DNA from: CAZNRY01 sp964575675
GTDB taxonomy: Bacteria; Eisenbacteria; RBG-16-71-46; CAIMUX01; VGJL01
Assembly (NCBI GenBank): GCA_964575675.1
Contig: CAZNRY010000152.1
Coordinates: 1-10,304 of the forward strand
Length of the DNA: 10,304 nucleotides
Direction: 5' to 3'
Shown piece by piece: positions 1 through 6,035 of this stretch. Within the stretch, counting starts at the first letter, position 1. Each line of letters starts with the position of its first letter. Both the position numbers and the translations under genes were made by a program. The notes under the pieces were generated by a model. The model ran no database searches, had not been told where the DNA came from, and was given only the letters and a program-made list of their open reading frames with translations.

Positions 1-151
1 CCAAAGGACCGCTCTGGCCGACGGGACCGTGAAGTGGTGCAGGGTTGGAGGGGGCCCCTCCCGTTCACAGGCCCCACCGCGACCGTCCTGTCTCCCCCGT
101 GAATCGCTCGGATCAATTGTGGCATCTTCCCGCCTGTCTCGGTCTCGTTGG

Positions 152-170
152 GACATGGAAGGGCCATGTC
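152..170. repeat. Perfect 7-bp inverted repeat (hairpin)
   Basis: GACATGG (152-158) and CCATGTC (164-170) are exact reverse complements separated by the 5-base loop AAGGG. The geometry suits an RNA hairpin on either strand. No T-run follows on either side, so it is not a standard intrinsic terminator. It could be the 3' end of a transcript from a gene left of the window, or a protein site. Confidence 0.45.
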
Positions 171-324
171 GATTCTAGGGAGGGTCGCACCGGGATGGCA
201 ACCATGAGCGGGGCGTTGGCGCCGGGGATTCGTCCGGGAACCGGCCGGCTCCGAAAGCCTCAGTCGCCGACCTTTCCCTTGCGGCTCGCCCTGCGGCCGC
301 CGAACAAGGGAAGTGCGGCTCGAT

Positions 325-450
325 TCCTCTCCATGATGATCCGATTCAGGTCGGCCCGCTCGACCCACGGGGCCTCTGGCGCGCGAAGTCGAGGAGTCCT
401 TGGACGATCTCACGCGCGCGCCCGGCCTGGGTGACGATCCTCTGCATGTT
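325..450 (-). pseudogene. Relic of a histidine kinase (HisKA-domain fragment)
   Basis: Read on the minus strand from about 447 down to 370, the peptide contains RIVTQAGRAREIVQGLLDFARQ. This closely matches the second helix of the HisKA dimerisation domain of sensor histidine kinases, where the pattern is Ile-Val, Arg-Ala, Ile-Val, Leu-Leu-Asp-Phe-Ala-Arg. That frame stops at 346-348. In a neighbouring frame the sequence continues as ERADLNRII (about 361-335), which matches the Asp-Leu-Asn segment that normally follows in these kinases, and then stops. No HisKA histidine region is visible before it and no ATPase domain after it. I read it as a frameshifted remnant of a deleted kinase gene. A chance match is possible, since only about 40 residues are involved. 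Confidence 0.45.
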
Positions 451-577
451 TTGCCGCCGCGGGACGCGCGACCCCGGAGCGGCATAGGGCCGCCGGATTC
501 GCACGGGCCCGGACGGCGGGATAGGGGGGGCATCTGGCGGCGGGTATGGGCTTGGTGTAGCCTCCGGGAACCAAGAC

Positions 578-642
578 GACCGGCGGGACCGGCGGGGCCG
601 GGGGGGACCCGGCACGAAACGACCCGCTTGACCGGCGGGACC
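578..642. repeat. 13-bp direct repeat pair in low-complexity GC-rich DNA
   Basis: GACCGGCGGGACC occurs at 578-590 and again at 630-642, with start points 52 bases apart. The DNA between them is a run of G-rich variants of the same theme. It sits 108 to 172 bases upstream of the lipoprotein start. It may be regulatory or simply the product of slippage in GC-rich sequence. Confidence 0.35.
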
Positions 643-749
643 CTGCGCGGACGTTCGGGTTTCATGTTCGGTGGGCCGGGGATCGCGGGCCGACAGGCCG
701 GCGCGACTCGAGCCAGGGAGGATTGCTTGACCAGGACGGAGACAGCCAC

Positions 750-1958
750 ATGAGGGCGTTGGGGACTGCGACGTGCGCGCGCGCCATCCTCCCGCTTCTG
801 ATCCTTTTTTGCATGCCGGTCATCTTCGCCTCCTGCGCGGAAGACGAGAACCCGGTGGGTTTCGACCGTAGCGGGCGTGTGATCGATTCACAGGTTCGGG
901 AGATCATTCTGCGCGCCAATTCGTCCTATGCCACGATCCCTGACCCGCTTCCGGCGACGGGAACTTCGCGGTCGATACTGGTCGGTTCGGAGGAACGCTC
1001 GAACTCGATTGGGCTTCTTCGCTTTGATGCCATCCCGGATACGGCAGGTCTTCTTCGGGTCTCCCTCATGGTCCACCTTCGGAGGGGGCGTGGGGGACCT
1101 CTAGATCTGAGCCTCGCAAGGGTCCAGGGCGGAAAGGGCGCGTGGTCTGCGTCCGAGGTCACATGGGGCACCCGTCCCCGCGCTGACGAAGACCCGATTG
1201 CGACCGAAAGAGCCGACACGACCACCACGATCGACTCGGTCGACTCGGTCGACTTTGCAGTTCCTCCGAGTCTCCTGGGGCGCTGGAGGGCGGAGCCGGA
1301 CAGCAACGGCGGCTTTCAGATCGCTTGTGCTGCGGGAACCGGAACGGCCCGGATCATCTCTCACAACGACGTGTGGTACGGCGAGACCTACCGGATCGCC
1401 ACGCCGAGCCTGCACCTGGTCTATCTGGATTCCGACCGCGAGGAGACGATCGTTCTCGCCACGGCCGACGCATACGTGACCGAGGACCTGCGCCCCAATC
1501 CTGCTCCAAGCGACCCGACGGCATGGGTCACGGCGGGCCCCGCGACGCGCTTCCGCCTCCGCTTCGACCTGGACCCGCTTCTGACAGCCTATCCGCACGC
1601 CTCAATCGTCCGCGCGACGCTGATCCTGCCGGTCGCGCAGCGTCCCGACAGCATGCTGTTGGGGGCCTACGCGGTGACCGACTCATCGGGCGCGCCTGCC
1701 ACGAACGCGGCTGGGCTCAGCAACGACATCGACATCGTCGAGCCCTTCGAGCCCTTCGAGCTCGAGATCGGGGGCCTGGTCCAGAGTTGGGTAGACGGCG
1801 ATACGAACTACGGCCTTGTCGTCCGCGCGAAAGACGAGGTTTCGACGATGGAGGGCATCCTGTTCCACACCACGAATGCTGCAGCGGACACTCTCCGGCC
1901 AAGGCTCCGCGTTCGCTACGTCGCCCCGCCCGGTGCGCGATGGCCGGTGACGCCATGA
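750..1958 (+). CDS. Lipoprotein with two DNRLRE-type modules
   Basis: The predicted product is 402 residues. A basic N-terminus and hydrophobic core (about residues 11-25) lead to Ile-Phe-Ala-Ser-Cys with Cys29 as the probable lipidation site, so the protein is likely membrane-anchored and exported. Two similar regions follow. Residues ~48-205 contain LLRFD, an amphipathic strand and a Glu-Val-Thr-Trp motif. Residues ~233-390 end in Tyr-Gly-Leu-Val-Val-Arg-Ala and Arg-Pro-Arg-Leu-Arg-Val-Arg-Tyr. Both are typical of DNRLRE (disaggregatase-related) beta-sandwich modules, which are linked to carbohydrate binding in extracellular proteins. I chose the ATG at 750, preceded by GGACGGAGA. A TTG at 723, after AGGGAGGA, would add nine residues before the signal peptide. 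The stop overlaps the next start as ATGA (1955-1958), so the two genes are translationally coupled. The ligand is unknown. Confidence 0.75.
   Translation: MRALGTATCARAILPLLILFCMPVIFASCAEDENPVGFDRSGRVIDSQVREIILRANSSYATIPDPLPATGTSRSILVGSEERSNSIGLLRFDAIPDTAGLLRVSLMVHLRRGRGGPLDLSLARVQGGKGAWSASEVTWGTRPRADEDPIATERADTTTTIDSVDSVDFAVPPSLLGRWRAEPDSNGGFQIACAAGTGTARIISHNDVWYGETYRIATPSLHLVYLDSDREETIVLATADAYVTEDLRPNPAPSDPTAWVTAGPATRFRLRFDLDPLLTAYPHASIVRATLILPVAQRPDSMLLGAYAVTDSSGAPATNAAGLSNDIDIVEPFEPFELEIGGLVQSWVDGDTNYGLVVRAKDEVSTMEGILFHTTNAAADTLRPRLRVRYVAPPGARWPVTP
1233..1253 (+). repeat. In-frame 9-bp tandem duplication (Asp-Ser-Val)
   Basis: GACTCGGTC is repeated exactly at 1233-1241 and 1242-1250 and followed by GAC. 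It encodes Asp-Ser-Val-Asp-Ser-Val-Asp in a linker-like, Asp/Thr-rich part of the lipoprotein. A change in copy number would keep the reading frame. Confidence 0.7.
1740..1760 (+). repeat. In-frame 9-bp tandem duplication (Glu-Pro-Phe)
   Basis: GAGCCCTTC is repeated exactly at 1740-1748 and 1749-1757 and followed by GAG. It encodes Glu-Pro-Phe-Glu-Pro-Phe-Glu within the second module of the lipoprotein, just after an Asp-Ile-Asp-Ile repeat. It is the second perfect 9-bp tandem unit in this gene. Confidence 0.7.
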
Positions 1959-3223
1959 GCACCCCCGCGAGGCGCACTCGCGCGAAGATCCTTGGCGTGG
2001 CGGGAGTGGCGGTGGGGCTTGCCGCATGGGCTCTCTTCGTTGATCTCGGCGCCGCAGGGGCGACCGTGTTCGCACAGGATGGTTGGGGGTGGTGGTGGGA
2101 GACCGGAGAGCCGGGAGCGCGCGGACGGGGAAGGACCTCGGTCGCCGTCACCGGTTACGGGGCGACCGGGCAGGTCAACCCGGCCACGATCGGTCTTGCC
2201 GACCAGAACTACGGGTTCCTCTCCTATGCGGGAGAGATTGCCAGCGTGAAGGGATCGGGGCCGGACGAGGGAGGGGGCTACCGGCAACGAACCGATCTCT
2301 TGCCCCATCTGGGGGGCGTGGCCGTGCTGCCGGGGGGTGTGCGGGTTTCCGGTTTCTTCCGCGCACAGAGCGATGCCGGCTACGAGCGGACCCAGAGGTT
2401 CACTAAGGTTGTCTCGGGACCTGACACCCTGCGGTACACCCTGCGGTCGGAGGGAAGCGGCGGACTCAGCCGCGTTCAGTTGGGAGTCGCCGCGCCGGCG
2501 TTCGGCCGGCGCCTCCTGTGGGGACTCTCCGCCGGGCGGGTCCAGGGCGTTCTGAAGGAATCCTTCACGCAGAGTTTCGACGCGGGCGAGAATCGGGATC
2601 TTCGCCAGTTCGTCGACACGAGGTTTCGCGGCGCCTGGGTAGGAAGCGCCGGACTCGTCATCATCCCAACGCCGCACGCCGCCTTGGGGCTCTCGGGCAC
2701 GGTCGGCGGAAGTTCGCGGACGATCCAGCAGATGACGGTTGTGCAAGGCTCCGCCTTCCACGAATCGCAGGAGGGACGTCAGGAACTCCCTTCCGCGTGG
2801 GCGGTCGGGTTTCGCGTCACCCCCATGGCGCGGTTCTCGGTGAGCGCCGATCTGATTCGAACGCTCTGGAGCGAGGCCCGTCTGACCCCGGGGCCTGGAA
2901 AATCTTATCGACCGTTCAACGACACGACGGAGTGGGGCGCGGGGATCGAGTATGCAATCGGCGCCCTCGAGAAGCCGCGGGTGATCCTCCGAAGCGGATT
3001 CGCCGGATCGGAGTACCACGTTCGCGCCGCCGATACTGGGGCCGCGGTGGAAGAATGGTCCGCCACCCTCGGGGCCGGCACACGCGTCGCGAAAGGGCGG
3101 GCTGCGCTCGACTTGGGGCTCGAGTACGGGGGGCGGGGCGATCGGACCAAAGTCGGAGCCGAGGAGCGGTTCATCCGCATCAATCTGGGAATCTCGTTCT
3201 CGAGCGTCGTGCGCGATTACTAA
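1955..3223 (+). CDS. Predicted outer-membrane beta-barrel protein
   Basis: The predicted product is 422 residues. The N-terminus has basic residues, a hydrophobic core (about 12-28) and a Val-Phe-Ala|Gln signal-peptidase I site near residue 40, followed by Trp-Gly-Trp-Trp-Trp. The rest alternates polar and hydrophobic residues with many Gly and aromatic residues, as in transmembrane beta-strands. The C-terminal half has features seen in FadL/OmpP1-like barrels: Leu-Pro-x-Ala-Trp-Ala-Val-Gly-Phe, Trp-Gly-Ala-Gly-Ile-Glu-Tyr, a Gly-rich strand, and Phe-Ile-Arg-Ile-Asn-Leu-Gly-Ile-Ser-Phe near the end. The early Gly-x-Gly...Asn-Pro-Ala is also FadL-like. The start at 1955 overlaps the lipoprotein stop by four bases; an ATG at 1940 in the same frame would add five residues. 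Co-translation suggests the barrel and the surface lipoprotein work together, perhaps in uptake. The substrate is unknown and assignment to FadL itself is tentative. Confidence 0.7.
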   Translation: MSTPARRTRAKILGVAGVAVGLAAWALFVDLGAAGATVFAQDGWGWWWETGEPGARGRGRTSVAVTGYGATGQVNPATIGLADQNYGFLSYAGEIASVKGSGPDEGGGYRQRTDLLPHLGGVAVLPGGVRVSGFFRAQSDAGYERTQRFTKVVSGPDTLRYTLRSEGSGGLSRVQLGVAAPAFGRRLLWGLSAGRVQGVLKESFTQSFDAGENRDLRQFVDTRFRGAWVGSAGLVIIPTPHAALGLSGTVGGSSRTIQQMTVVQGSAFHESQEGRQELPSAWAVGFRVTPMARFSVSADLIRTLWSEARLTPGPGKSYRPFNDTTEWGAGIEYAIGALEKPRVILRSGFAGSEYHVRAADTGAAVEEWSATLGAGTRVAKGRAALDLGLEYGGRGDRTKVGAEERFIRINLGISFSSVVRDY

Positions 3224-3506
3224 GCGGCCCGACCGTCAGGGCGCCGACGTCGGGGGCACGCTTGCCCGCGGCTCGTTCGCCATGTCCCTTCGCGCGACTG
3301 CTCCAGCGGCAGACTGCCACGGCCATAGCGCCGTTCTTGCCCCGCCTGCGCTCTGGCGTCGCGCTACGAGACATGGCTGCACGCCCGCGGGCCACTAGCG
3401 ACTCATGCAGGGGGATCGCCGGAGAGAGCTGCGCTATGCGCCGAACGGAGGCGGCCCCCGAATGAGTCGCCCGAGGATCTCATGACGAGCGCTCGCTCCC
3501 GCGCGG
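3224..3506. other. Convergent intergenic region
   Basis: This 283-base gap lies between the converging ends of the barrel gene (plus) and the hydrolase gene (minus), so terminators for both would be expected. The best hairpin is CCCGAC (3228-3233) with GTCGGG (3249-3254), a 6-bp stem with a 15-base loop and no T-run. A perfect 10-bp palindrome, GCCCGCGGGC, lies at 3383-3392. I see no convincing gene in any frame. Confidence 0.4.
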
Positions 3507-4301
3507 TCAAGAGAGGCGATAGAAGTCCGGCCGGCGGTCTGCGAACAGGTCGTTGTGCGACGTCGCTTTCTTGTCGTCGGCCAGTCTCGGGTCAATCTCG
3601 ACCGACGCGCTCGCAATCGCTCCGGATGGTGCCTCGCTCAGAATGGCGCCATCCGGGGCCACGATCCGGCTGCCGCCCGTGAAGGTCAGTCGCAGTCCCG
3701 CCCGGTCCTCGGTGCCGATCCGGTTTGCCGTCACCGTGAAGAGACGGTTCTCGAGCGCGCGGGTCACCATCGCCGCCTGGCAGTAAGGCAACACGAGATT
3801 CGAGGGGTGCGCGATCACCTGCGCGCCGGCGAGGGCGAGCGTTCGCGCCGCTTCGGGGAACCGCCAATCCCAGCAGATCATCAGGCCAACCCGCGCGCCG
3901 GCGAGCGGGACGACGACGAACGGACCGTTTCCGGGATCGAACCATTCCTTCTCGTAGTCGAAGAGGTGGATTTTTCGATAGCAGGCTTTGAATCCAGAAG
4001 GATCGACGGCAACGGCCGAGTTGAAGAGCTGTCCGTTGCGATCGCGCTCGGCTATTCCCGCCACGATGGCGGCTCCCGATTCGGCGGCGAGGCGGAGGAG
4101 TCCCTGTGTCGTTGGTCCATCAGGGACCAGCTCGGCCATGCCGGCCAGTTCCCGGCGGCTTCCAAAGACGTAGCCGGTCGAGAAGAGCTCGGGCAGGACC
4201 CAGAAATCGGAGCTTGCCGACCCGATCGCCTCCTCCACGCGGCGGAGGTTCGCCTGCGGATCGCCGAAGCGGGGCTCGGTCTGGAGGTAGCCGATGCGCA
4301 T
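3507..4301 (-). CDS. Carbon-nitrogen hydrolase (nitrilase superfamily)
   Basis: The product is 264 residues, the usual length for a single-domain enzyme of this family, which cleaves C-N bonds in amides or nitriles in the cytoplasm. The catalytic triad is complete: Glu38 in Leu-Pro-Glu-Leu-Phe, Lys110 in Tyr-Arg-Lys-Ile-His-Leu-Phe, and nucleophile Cys143 in Met-Ile-Cys-Trp-Asp-Trp-Arg-Phe-Pro-Glu. The YRKIHLF and CWDWRFPE signatures point to the amidase/omega-amidase/carbamoylase branches rather than true nitrilases, but the substrate cannot be read from sequence. No signal peptide is seen. The ATG at 4299-4301 has only a weak AGGGG upstream. The gene stands alone on the minus strand, divergent from the Smr gene, and an operator-like palindrome lies 13 bases upstream of its start. 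Confidence 0.9.
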   Translation of the reverse strand: MRIGYLQTEPRFGDPQANLRRVEEAIGSASSDFWVLPELFSTGYVFGSRRELAGMAELVPDGPTTQGLLRLAAESGAAIVAGIAERDRNGQLFNSAVAVDPSGFKACYRKIHLFDYEKEWFDPGNGPFVVVPLAGARVGLMICWDWRFPEAARTLALAGAQVIAHPSNLVLPYCQAAMVTRALENRLFTVTANRIGTEDRAGLRLTFTGGSRIVAPDGAILSEAPSGAIASASVEIDPRLADDKKATSHNDLFADRRPDFYRLS

Positions 4302-4313
4302 GACCCCTATAGG

Positions 4314-4327
4314 CTAAACCAGTTTAG
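4314..4327. promoter_or_regulatory. Operator-like palindrome upstream of the hydrolase
   Basis: CTAAAC (4314-4319) and GTTTAG (4322-4327) form a perfect 6-bp dyad with a 2-base centre (CA), 13 bases upstream of the hydrolase start codon. Its AT content stands out from the surrounding GC-rich DNA. A second, closely similar sequence lies 110 bases away at 4425-4437. Position, symmetry and repetition suggest a binding site for a dimeric regulator that could block the hydrolase promoter. This is inference; I cannot name the regulator. Confidence 0.4.
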
Positions 4328-4424
4328 TAGATCTGAAAAGCTCGTCACGCGCATCCGCTCAGCCCGGCTATTGTTCCGGGGGCGCCGGACCTCGCGGCGC
4401 GCGGGCTCGCTTCTCAGTCGAAGT

Positions 4425-4440
4425 CAAACCGGTCTAGACC
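4425..4440. promoter_or_regulatory. Second copy of the operator-like sequence
   Basis: CAAACCGGTCTAG (4425-4437) matches TAAACCAGTTTAG (4315-4327) at 10 of 13 positions, and all three differences are transitions, giving YAAACCRGTYTAG. This copy runs into a perfect palindrome, GGTCTAGACC (4431-4440). It lies 98 to 113 bases upstream of the Smr-protein start. The 110-base spacing is near a whole number of helical turns (about 10.5), so looping between the two sites is not clearly favoured or excluded. Confidence 0.35.
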
Positions 4441-4537
4441 TGCCGAGAGGCGGCGGGAAGGAGATCCCCGTCCGCGTTGCCGGCCCGATCGGTGCGTCGC
4501 GCGGCGCACGCAGGGACGCATAGGGTATCCTCACCGC

Positions 4538-4969
4538 GTGCGGTTCGAGCGAATCCTGTCCTTCCTGCGGAGCCTATACCCGCCCCCTCGGGGGAGGAGG
4601 GACGGGGCGCGTCCGGAGACCGAGAGGGAACCGCCGCAGCAGGACGATGAGGCCGCGTCCTCTATGTTCACGCCAGGCGCGGAGGACACGGTCCGGCTCG
4701 GCCCCGCGGACACCCTCGATCTCCATACCTTCCTGCCGAGGGACGTGCAGTCGGTTGTACGCGAGTTCCTCGACGCCGCCGCTCGCGAGGGCTTCGTGCA
4801 GGTCCGCATCATCCATGGCAAGGGAATCGGCGTGCAGCGCGGGATCGTGCGCTCGATCCTGGAACGGCATCCCGGCGTCATATCCTTCTCCGACGCCCAG
4901 GACGGCTCGGGGTGGGGCGCCACGATCGCGATTCTTCGCTCTAGGTCGGATAGCCCTCACCGAGGTTGA
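4538..4969 (+). CDS. Small Smr-domain protein
   Basis: The product is 143 residues. Residues ~60-135 form an Smr (small MutS-related) domain, with the Leu-Asp-Leu-His motif near residue 60 and the His-Gly-Lys-Gly motif near residue 94, followed by the usual amphipathic helix and C-terminal strand. Smr domains bind branched nucleic acids and can have nuclease activity. Stand-alone versions act on DNA or on mRNA at stalled ribosomes. The first ~45 residues are basic, Pro/Glu-rich and probably disordered. The GTG at 4538 is the longest plausible start but has no clear ribosome binding site. TAGGGT at 4521-4526 ends 11 bases before it, which would suit a leaderless transcript. Met43 (ATG at 4664) is an alternative start that keeps the whole domain. 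Confidence 0.85.
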   Translation: MRFERILSFLRSLYPPPRGRRDGARPETEREPPQQDDEAASSMFTPGAEDTVRLGPADTLDLHTFLPRDVQSVVREFLDAAAREGFVQVRIIHGKGIGVQRGIVRSILERHPGVISFSDAQDGSGWGATIAILRSRSDSPHRG

Positions 4970-4977
4970 ATCCTCGG
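4960..4977 (+). terminator. Hairpin spanning the Smr stop codon
   Basis: CCGAGG (4960-4965) and CCTCGG (4972-4977) are perfect complements with a 6-base loop TTGAAT that contains the TGA stop of the Smr gene. No T-run follows, so this is at best a weak or factor-assisted terminator, or a 3'-end stabilising hairpin. The same two hexamers recur in opposite order in the hairpin at 5122-5159. Confidence 0.3.
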
Positions 4978-5064
4978 CGCGCGAGAACCCCCGGCGAGGC
5001 TCTCCCATCGCCACAATCGCTAATGTTCGGGCTGGTCTTGTCCAACATGAAGTTGTGATAGCGT

Positions 5065-5093
5065 TTGCGGCGAGTTGCCCGGAGTGCTACGCT
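5065..5093 (+). promoter_or_regulatory. Candidate housekeeping promoter for the hydrogenase operon
   Basis: TTGCGG (5065-5070) and TACGCT (5088-5093) are separated by exactly 17 bases. The -10 box is preceded by TGC, giving an extended-like context. Each hexamer matches only three consensus positions, so this is a weak call supported mainly by spacing and by its place in the only long gap ahead of the operon. Transcription would start near 5100. Confidence 0.3.
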
Positions 5094-5121
5094 CAGAAGC
5101 GAATTCAGAGTTTCCTCCGAA

Positions 5122-5159
5122 CCTCGGTAACCGGCATGCATTGCAGGCTGTTGCCGAGG
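5122..5159 (+). ncRNA. Structured leader hairpin (possible cis-regulatory RNA)
   Basis: CCTCGGTAAC (5122-5131) pairs with GTTGCCGAGG (5150-5159) over 10 base pairs, one of them a T-G wobble. After a small internal loop the hairpin continues: G34-C48, C35-G47, an A-G mismatch, then T37-A45, G38-C44 and C39-G43 (last two digits of 51xx), closed by an ATT loop. That is 15 pairs in 38 bases. It begins about 22 bases after the proposed transcription start. No T-run follows, so it is not a simple terminator. Confidence 0.4.
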
Positions 5160-5272
5160 GGTCGGGGCGCTCGCTGGGTGGTGCGGTGGTGGAGGTGTCG
5201 GTGTCTGAGGAAACCTACATTCACCGGTCGGCCGGCTCGAGACTTTCAGTGTCGCGAGGGCGATCTTCAGGC

Positions 5273-5305
5273 GCCGGGGCCGGAAGGCCTCCTGCCCGCT
5301 TTTTT
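5273..5305 (+). terminator. Weak terminator-like or attenuator-like element
   Basis: GGGGCC and GGCCTC (one G-T wobble) can pair around a GGAA tetraloop, followed after 8 bases (CTGCCCGC) by six T residues at 5300-5305. T6 is rare in this GC-rich DNA. The gap between stem and T-run is longer than in a standard intrinsic terminator, so the call is tentative. If active, it would lie inside the operon leader and could serve as an attenuator. Confidence 0.2.
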
Positions 5306-5469
5306 GTCCACGGGTTCCCGATGCCGTTGCCCCCTCGCGCCGTTCGCAACGCGCTCGATCATCCGCTCTCGAATGCTACGGGAGATCGTCGTCCGGCTCG
5401 CCTGCCGGCGGCTAGGAAGTCAACCGCCTTCCCCCACCTGATCGCAGGACGGGATGCAAGGGACGAGAC

Positions 5470-6009
5470 ATGATGGCAAGCGAAGTCAAGCCTCGCTACG
5501 AAATGGTCAATGTCCGGATGGGCTACGTCATGGTCGAGCACGACCTGTTCAGCCGTTCGGTGCGGTCGTATTTCTCCACCGAGGAGACTCCTCCGCGTGA
5601 GGAGTACCGCGAGGGAAACAGAACGTGGCGGTCGGCCGTGATGGGGCAGTCGTTCCACTTCGATCTGCGCGACAACTCCACGGGGGAGATCATCCGCTTC
5701 CCGGAACTGCTTGGGCTTCTCTACTACGGCAGCTGCAAGCCCGATAGCGACATCTTCCGGATCGGACACATCGCGCACGGCACCAACGTCTCGATCTACA
5801 TCGCGATTACCCACGAGACGGGCGAGGGGACAAGGATGCCGCTCTCGGACGAAAAGCTCGGCATGCTGAACCGGGCGTTCAACGATCGACTACAGAGGAG
5901 GGAGAAGAAGATTCTGATTCTGCCAGACCTCTTCGGCCTCCACAGGACGATGTCGTATGGGGAGATCATGATCGACTTCGGTTTGACGTCGATGGAAGAG
6001 GGAAGCTGA
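5470..6009 (+). CDS. Unrecognised 179-residue protein, first gene of the operon
   Basis: I do not recognise this family. The product is soluble-looking, with no signal peptide, membrane segment or metal-binding cysteine motif (a single Cys89). It is mixed alpha/beta: Tyr/Met/Val-rich strands at ~10-35, an acidic Pro/Glu linker (~37-52), a central part with SFHFDLRD, a Pro-Glu-Leu-Leu-Gly-Leu-Leu-Tyr-Tyr-Gly helix (~78-87), an IGHIAHGT segment (~98-105), and a basic helix then ILILPDLFG (~140-156). The two adjacent ATGs at 5470 and 5473 are both usable; AAGGGA at 5458-5463 is 6 and 9 bases upstream. The gap to the DRTGG gene is only 26 bases, so it is probably co-transcribed with the hydrogenase-associated genes. 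A regulatory or assembly role is a guess from context. Confidence 0.75.
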   Translation: MMASEVKPRYEMVNVRMGYVMVEHDLFSRSVRSYFSTEETPPREEYREGNRTWRSAVMGQSFHFDLRDNSTGEIIRFPELLGLLYYGSCKPDSDIFRIGHIAHGTNVSIYIAITHETGEGTRMPLSDEKLGMLNRAFNDRLQRREKKILILPDLFGLHRTMSYGEIMIDFGLTSMEEGS

Positions 6010-6035
6010 TCCTTCGGGCTTAAGGAGATTCCGGC

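Larger units (their letters stand above)
1..749. other. Gene-poor region with a decayed gene fragment
   Basis: I see no intact gene here. Open frames exist on both strands, but their translations are rich in Arg, Pro and Gly in the way expected of chance frames in GC-rich DNA, and none has a recognisable domain or good ribosome binding site. The stretch contains a short relic of a histidine kinase on the minus strand, an inverted repeat at 152-170 and a 13-bp direct repeat at 578-590 and 630-642. It must also hold the promoter for the lipoprotein gene starting at 750, but I could not pick one with confidence. Confidence 0.6.
4970..5469 (+). other. Long untranslated stretch ahead of the hydrogenase operon
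   Basis: These 500 bases carry no supportable gene. Reading left to right they hold the downstream arm of the Smr-stop hairpin, a candidate promoter (5065-5093), a long imperfect hairpin (5122-5159) and a T6 run at 5300-5305 preceded by a GGAA-capped stem. If the promoter is real, the operon has a leader of about 370 bases, long enough to house a regulatory RNA element. No riboswitch class that I know by its consensus was recognised. Confidence 0.5.

Noticed and set aside
47..61. GC palindrome GGAGGGGGCCCCTCC
   Set aside because: It is symmetric, but no T-run follows and such runs are expected in DNA of this composition. As RNA it could form only a short stem.
45..434. A 129-codon open frame on the plus strand near the left edge
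   Set aside because: Its translation is Arg/Pro-rich with no domain, it has no convincing ribosome binding site, and it overlaps the kinase relic on the other strand. Such frames are common by chance in GC-rich DNA.
628..656. TTGACC with 17-base spacing to ACGTTC as a lipoprotein promoter
   Set aside because: The -35 box is good, but the -10 hexamer fits poorly and no better match lies at 16-19 bases.
1916..3019. A 367-codon open frame on the minus strand
   Set aside because: It is antisense to the barrel gene, has no recognisable domain, and is Arg/Pro/Gly-rich as expected for the complement of GC-rich coding DNA.
3228..3254. Terminator for the barrel gene
   Set aside because: The 6-bp stem has a 15-base loop and no T-run, so it is listed only as part of the intergenic description.
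3555..4523. A 322-codon open frame on the plus strand
   Set aside because: It is the antisense shadow of the carbon-nitrogen hydrolase, whose catalytic triad is intact on the minus strand.
5075..5473. Possible gene in the leader of the operon
   Set aside because: The translation has no domain, is low in complexity, and its frame would overlap the well-supported start at 5470. The region is better explained as an untranslated leader.
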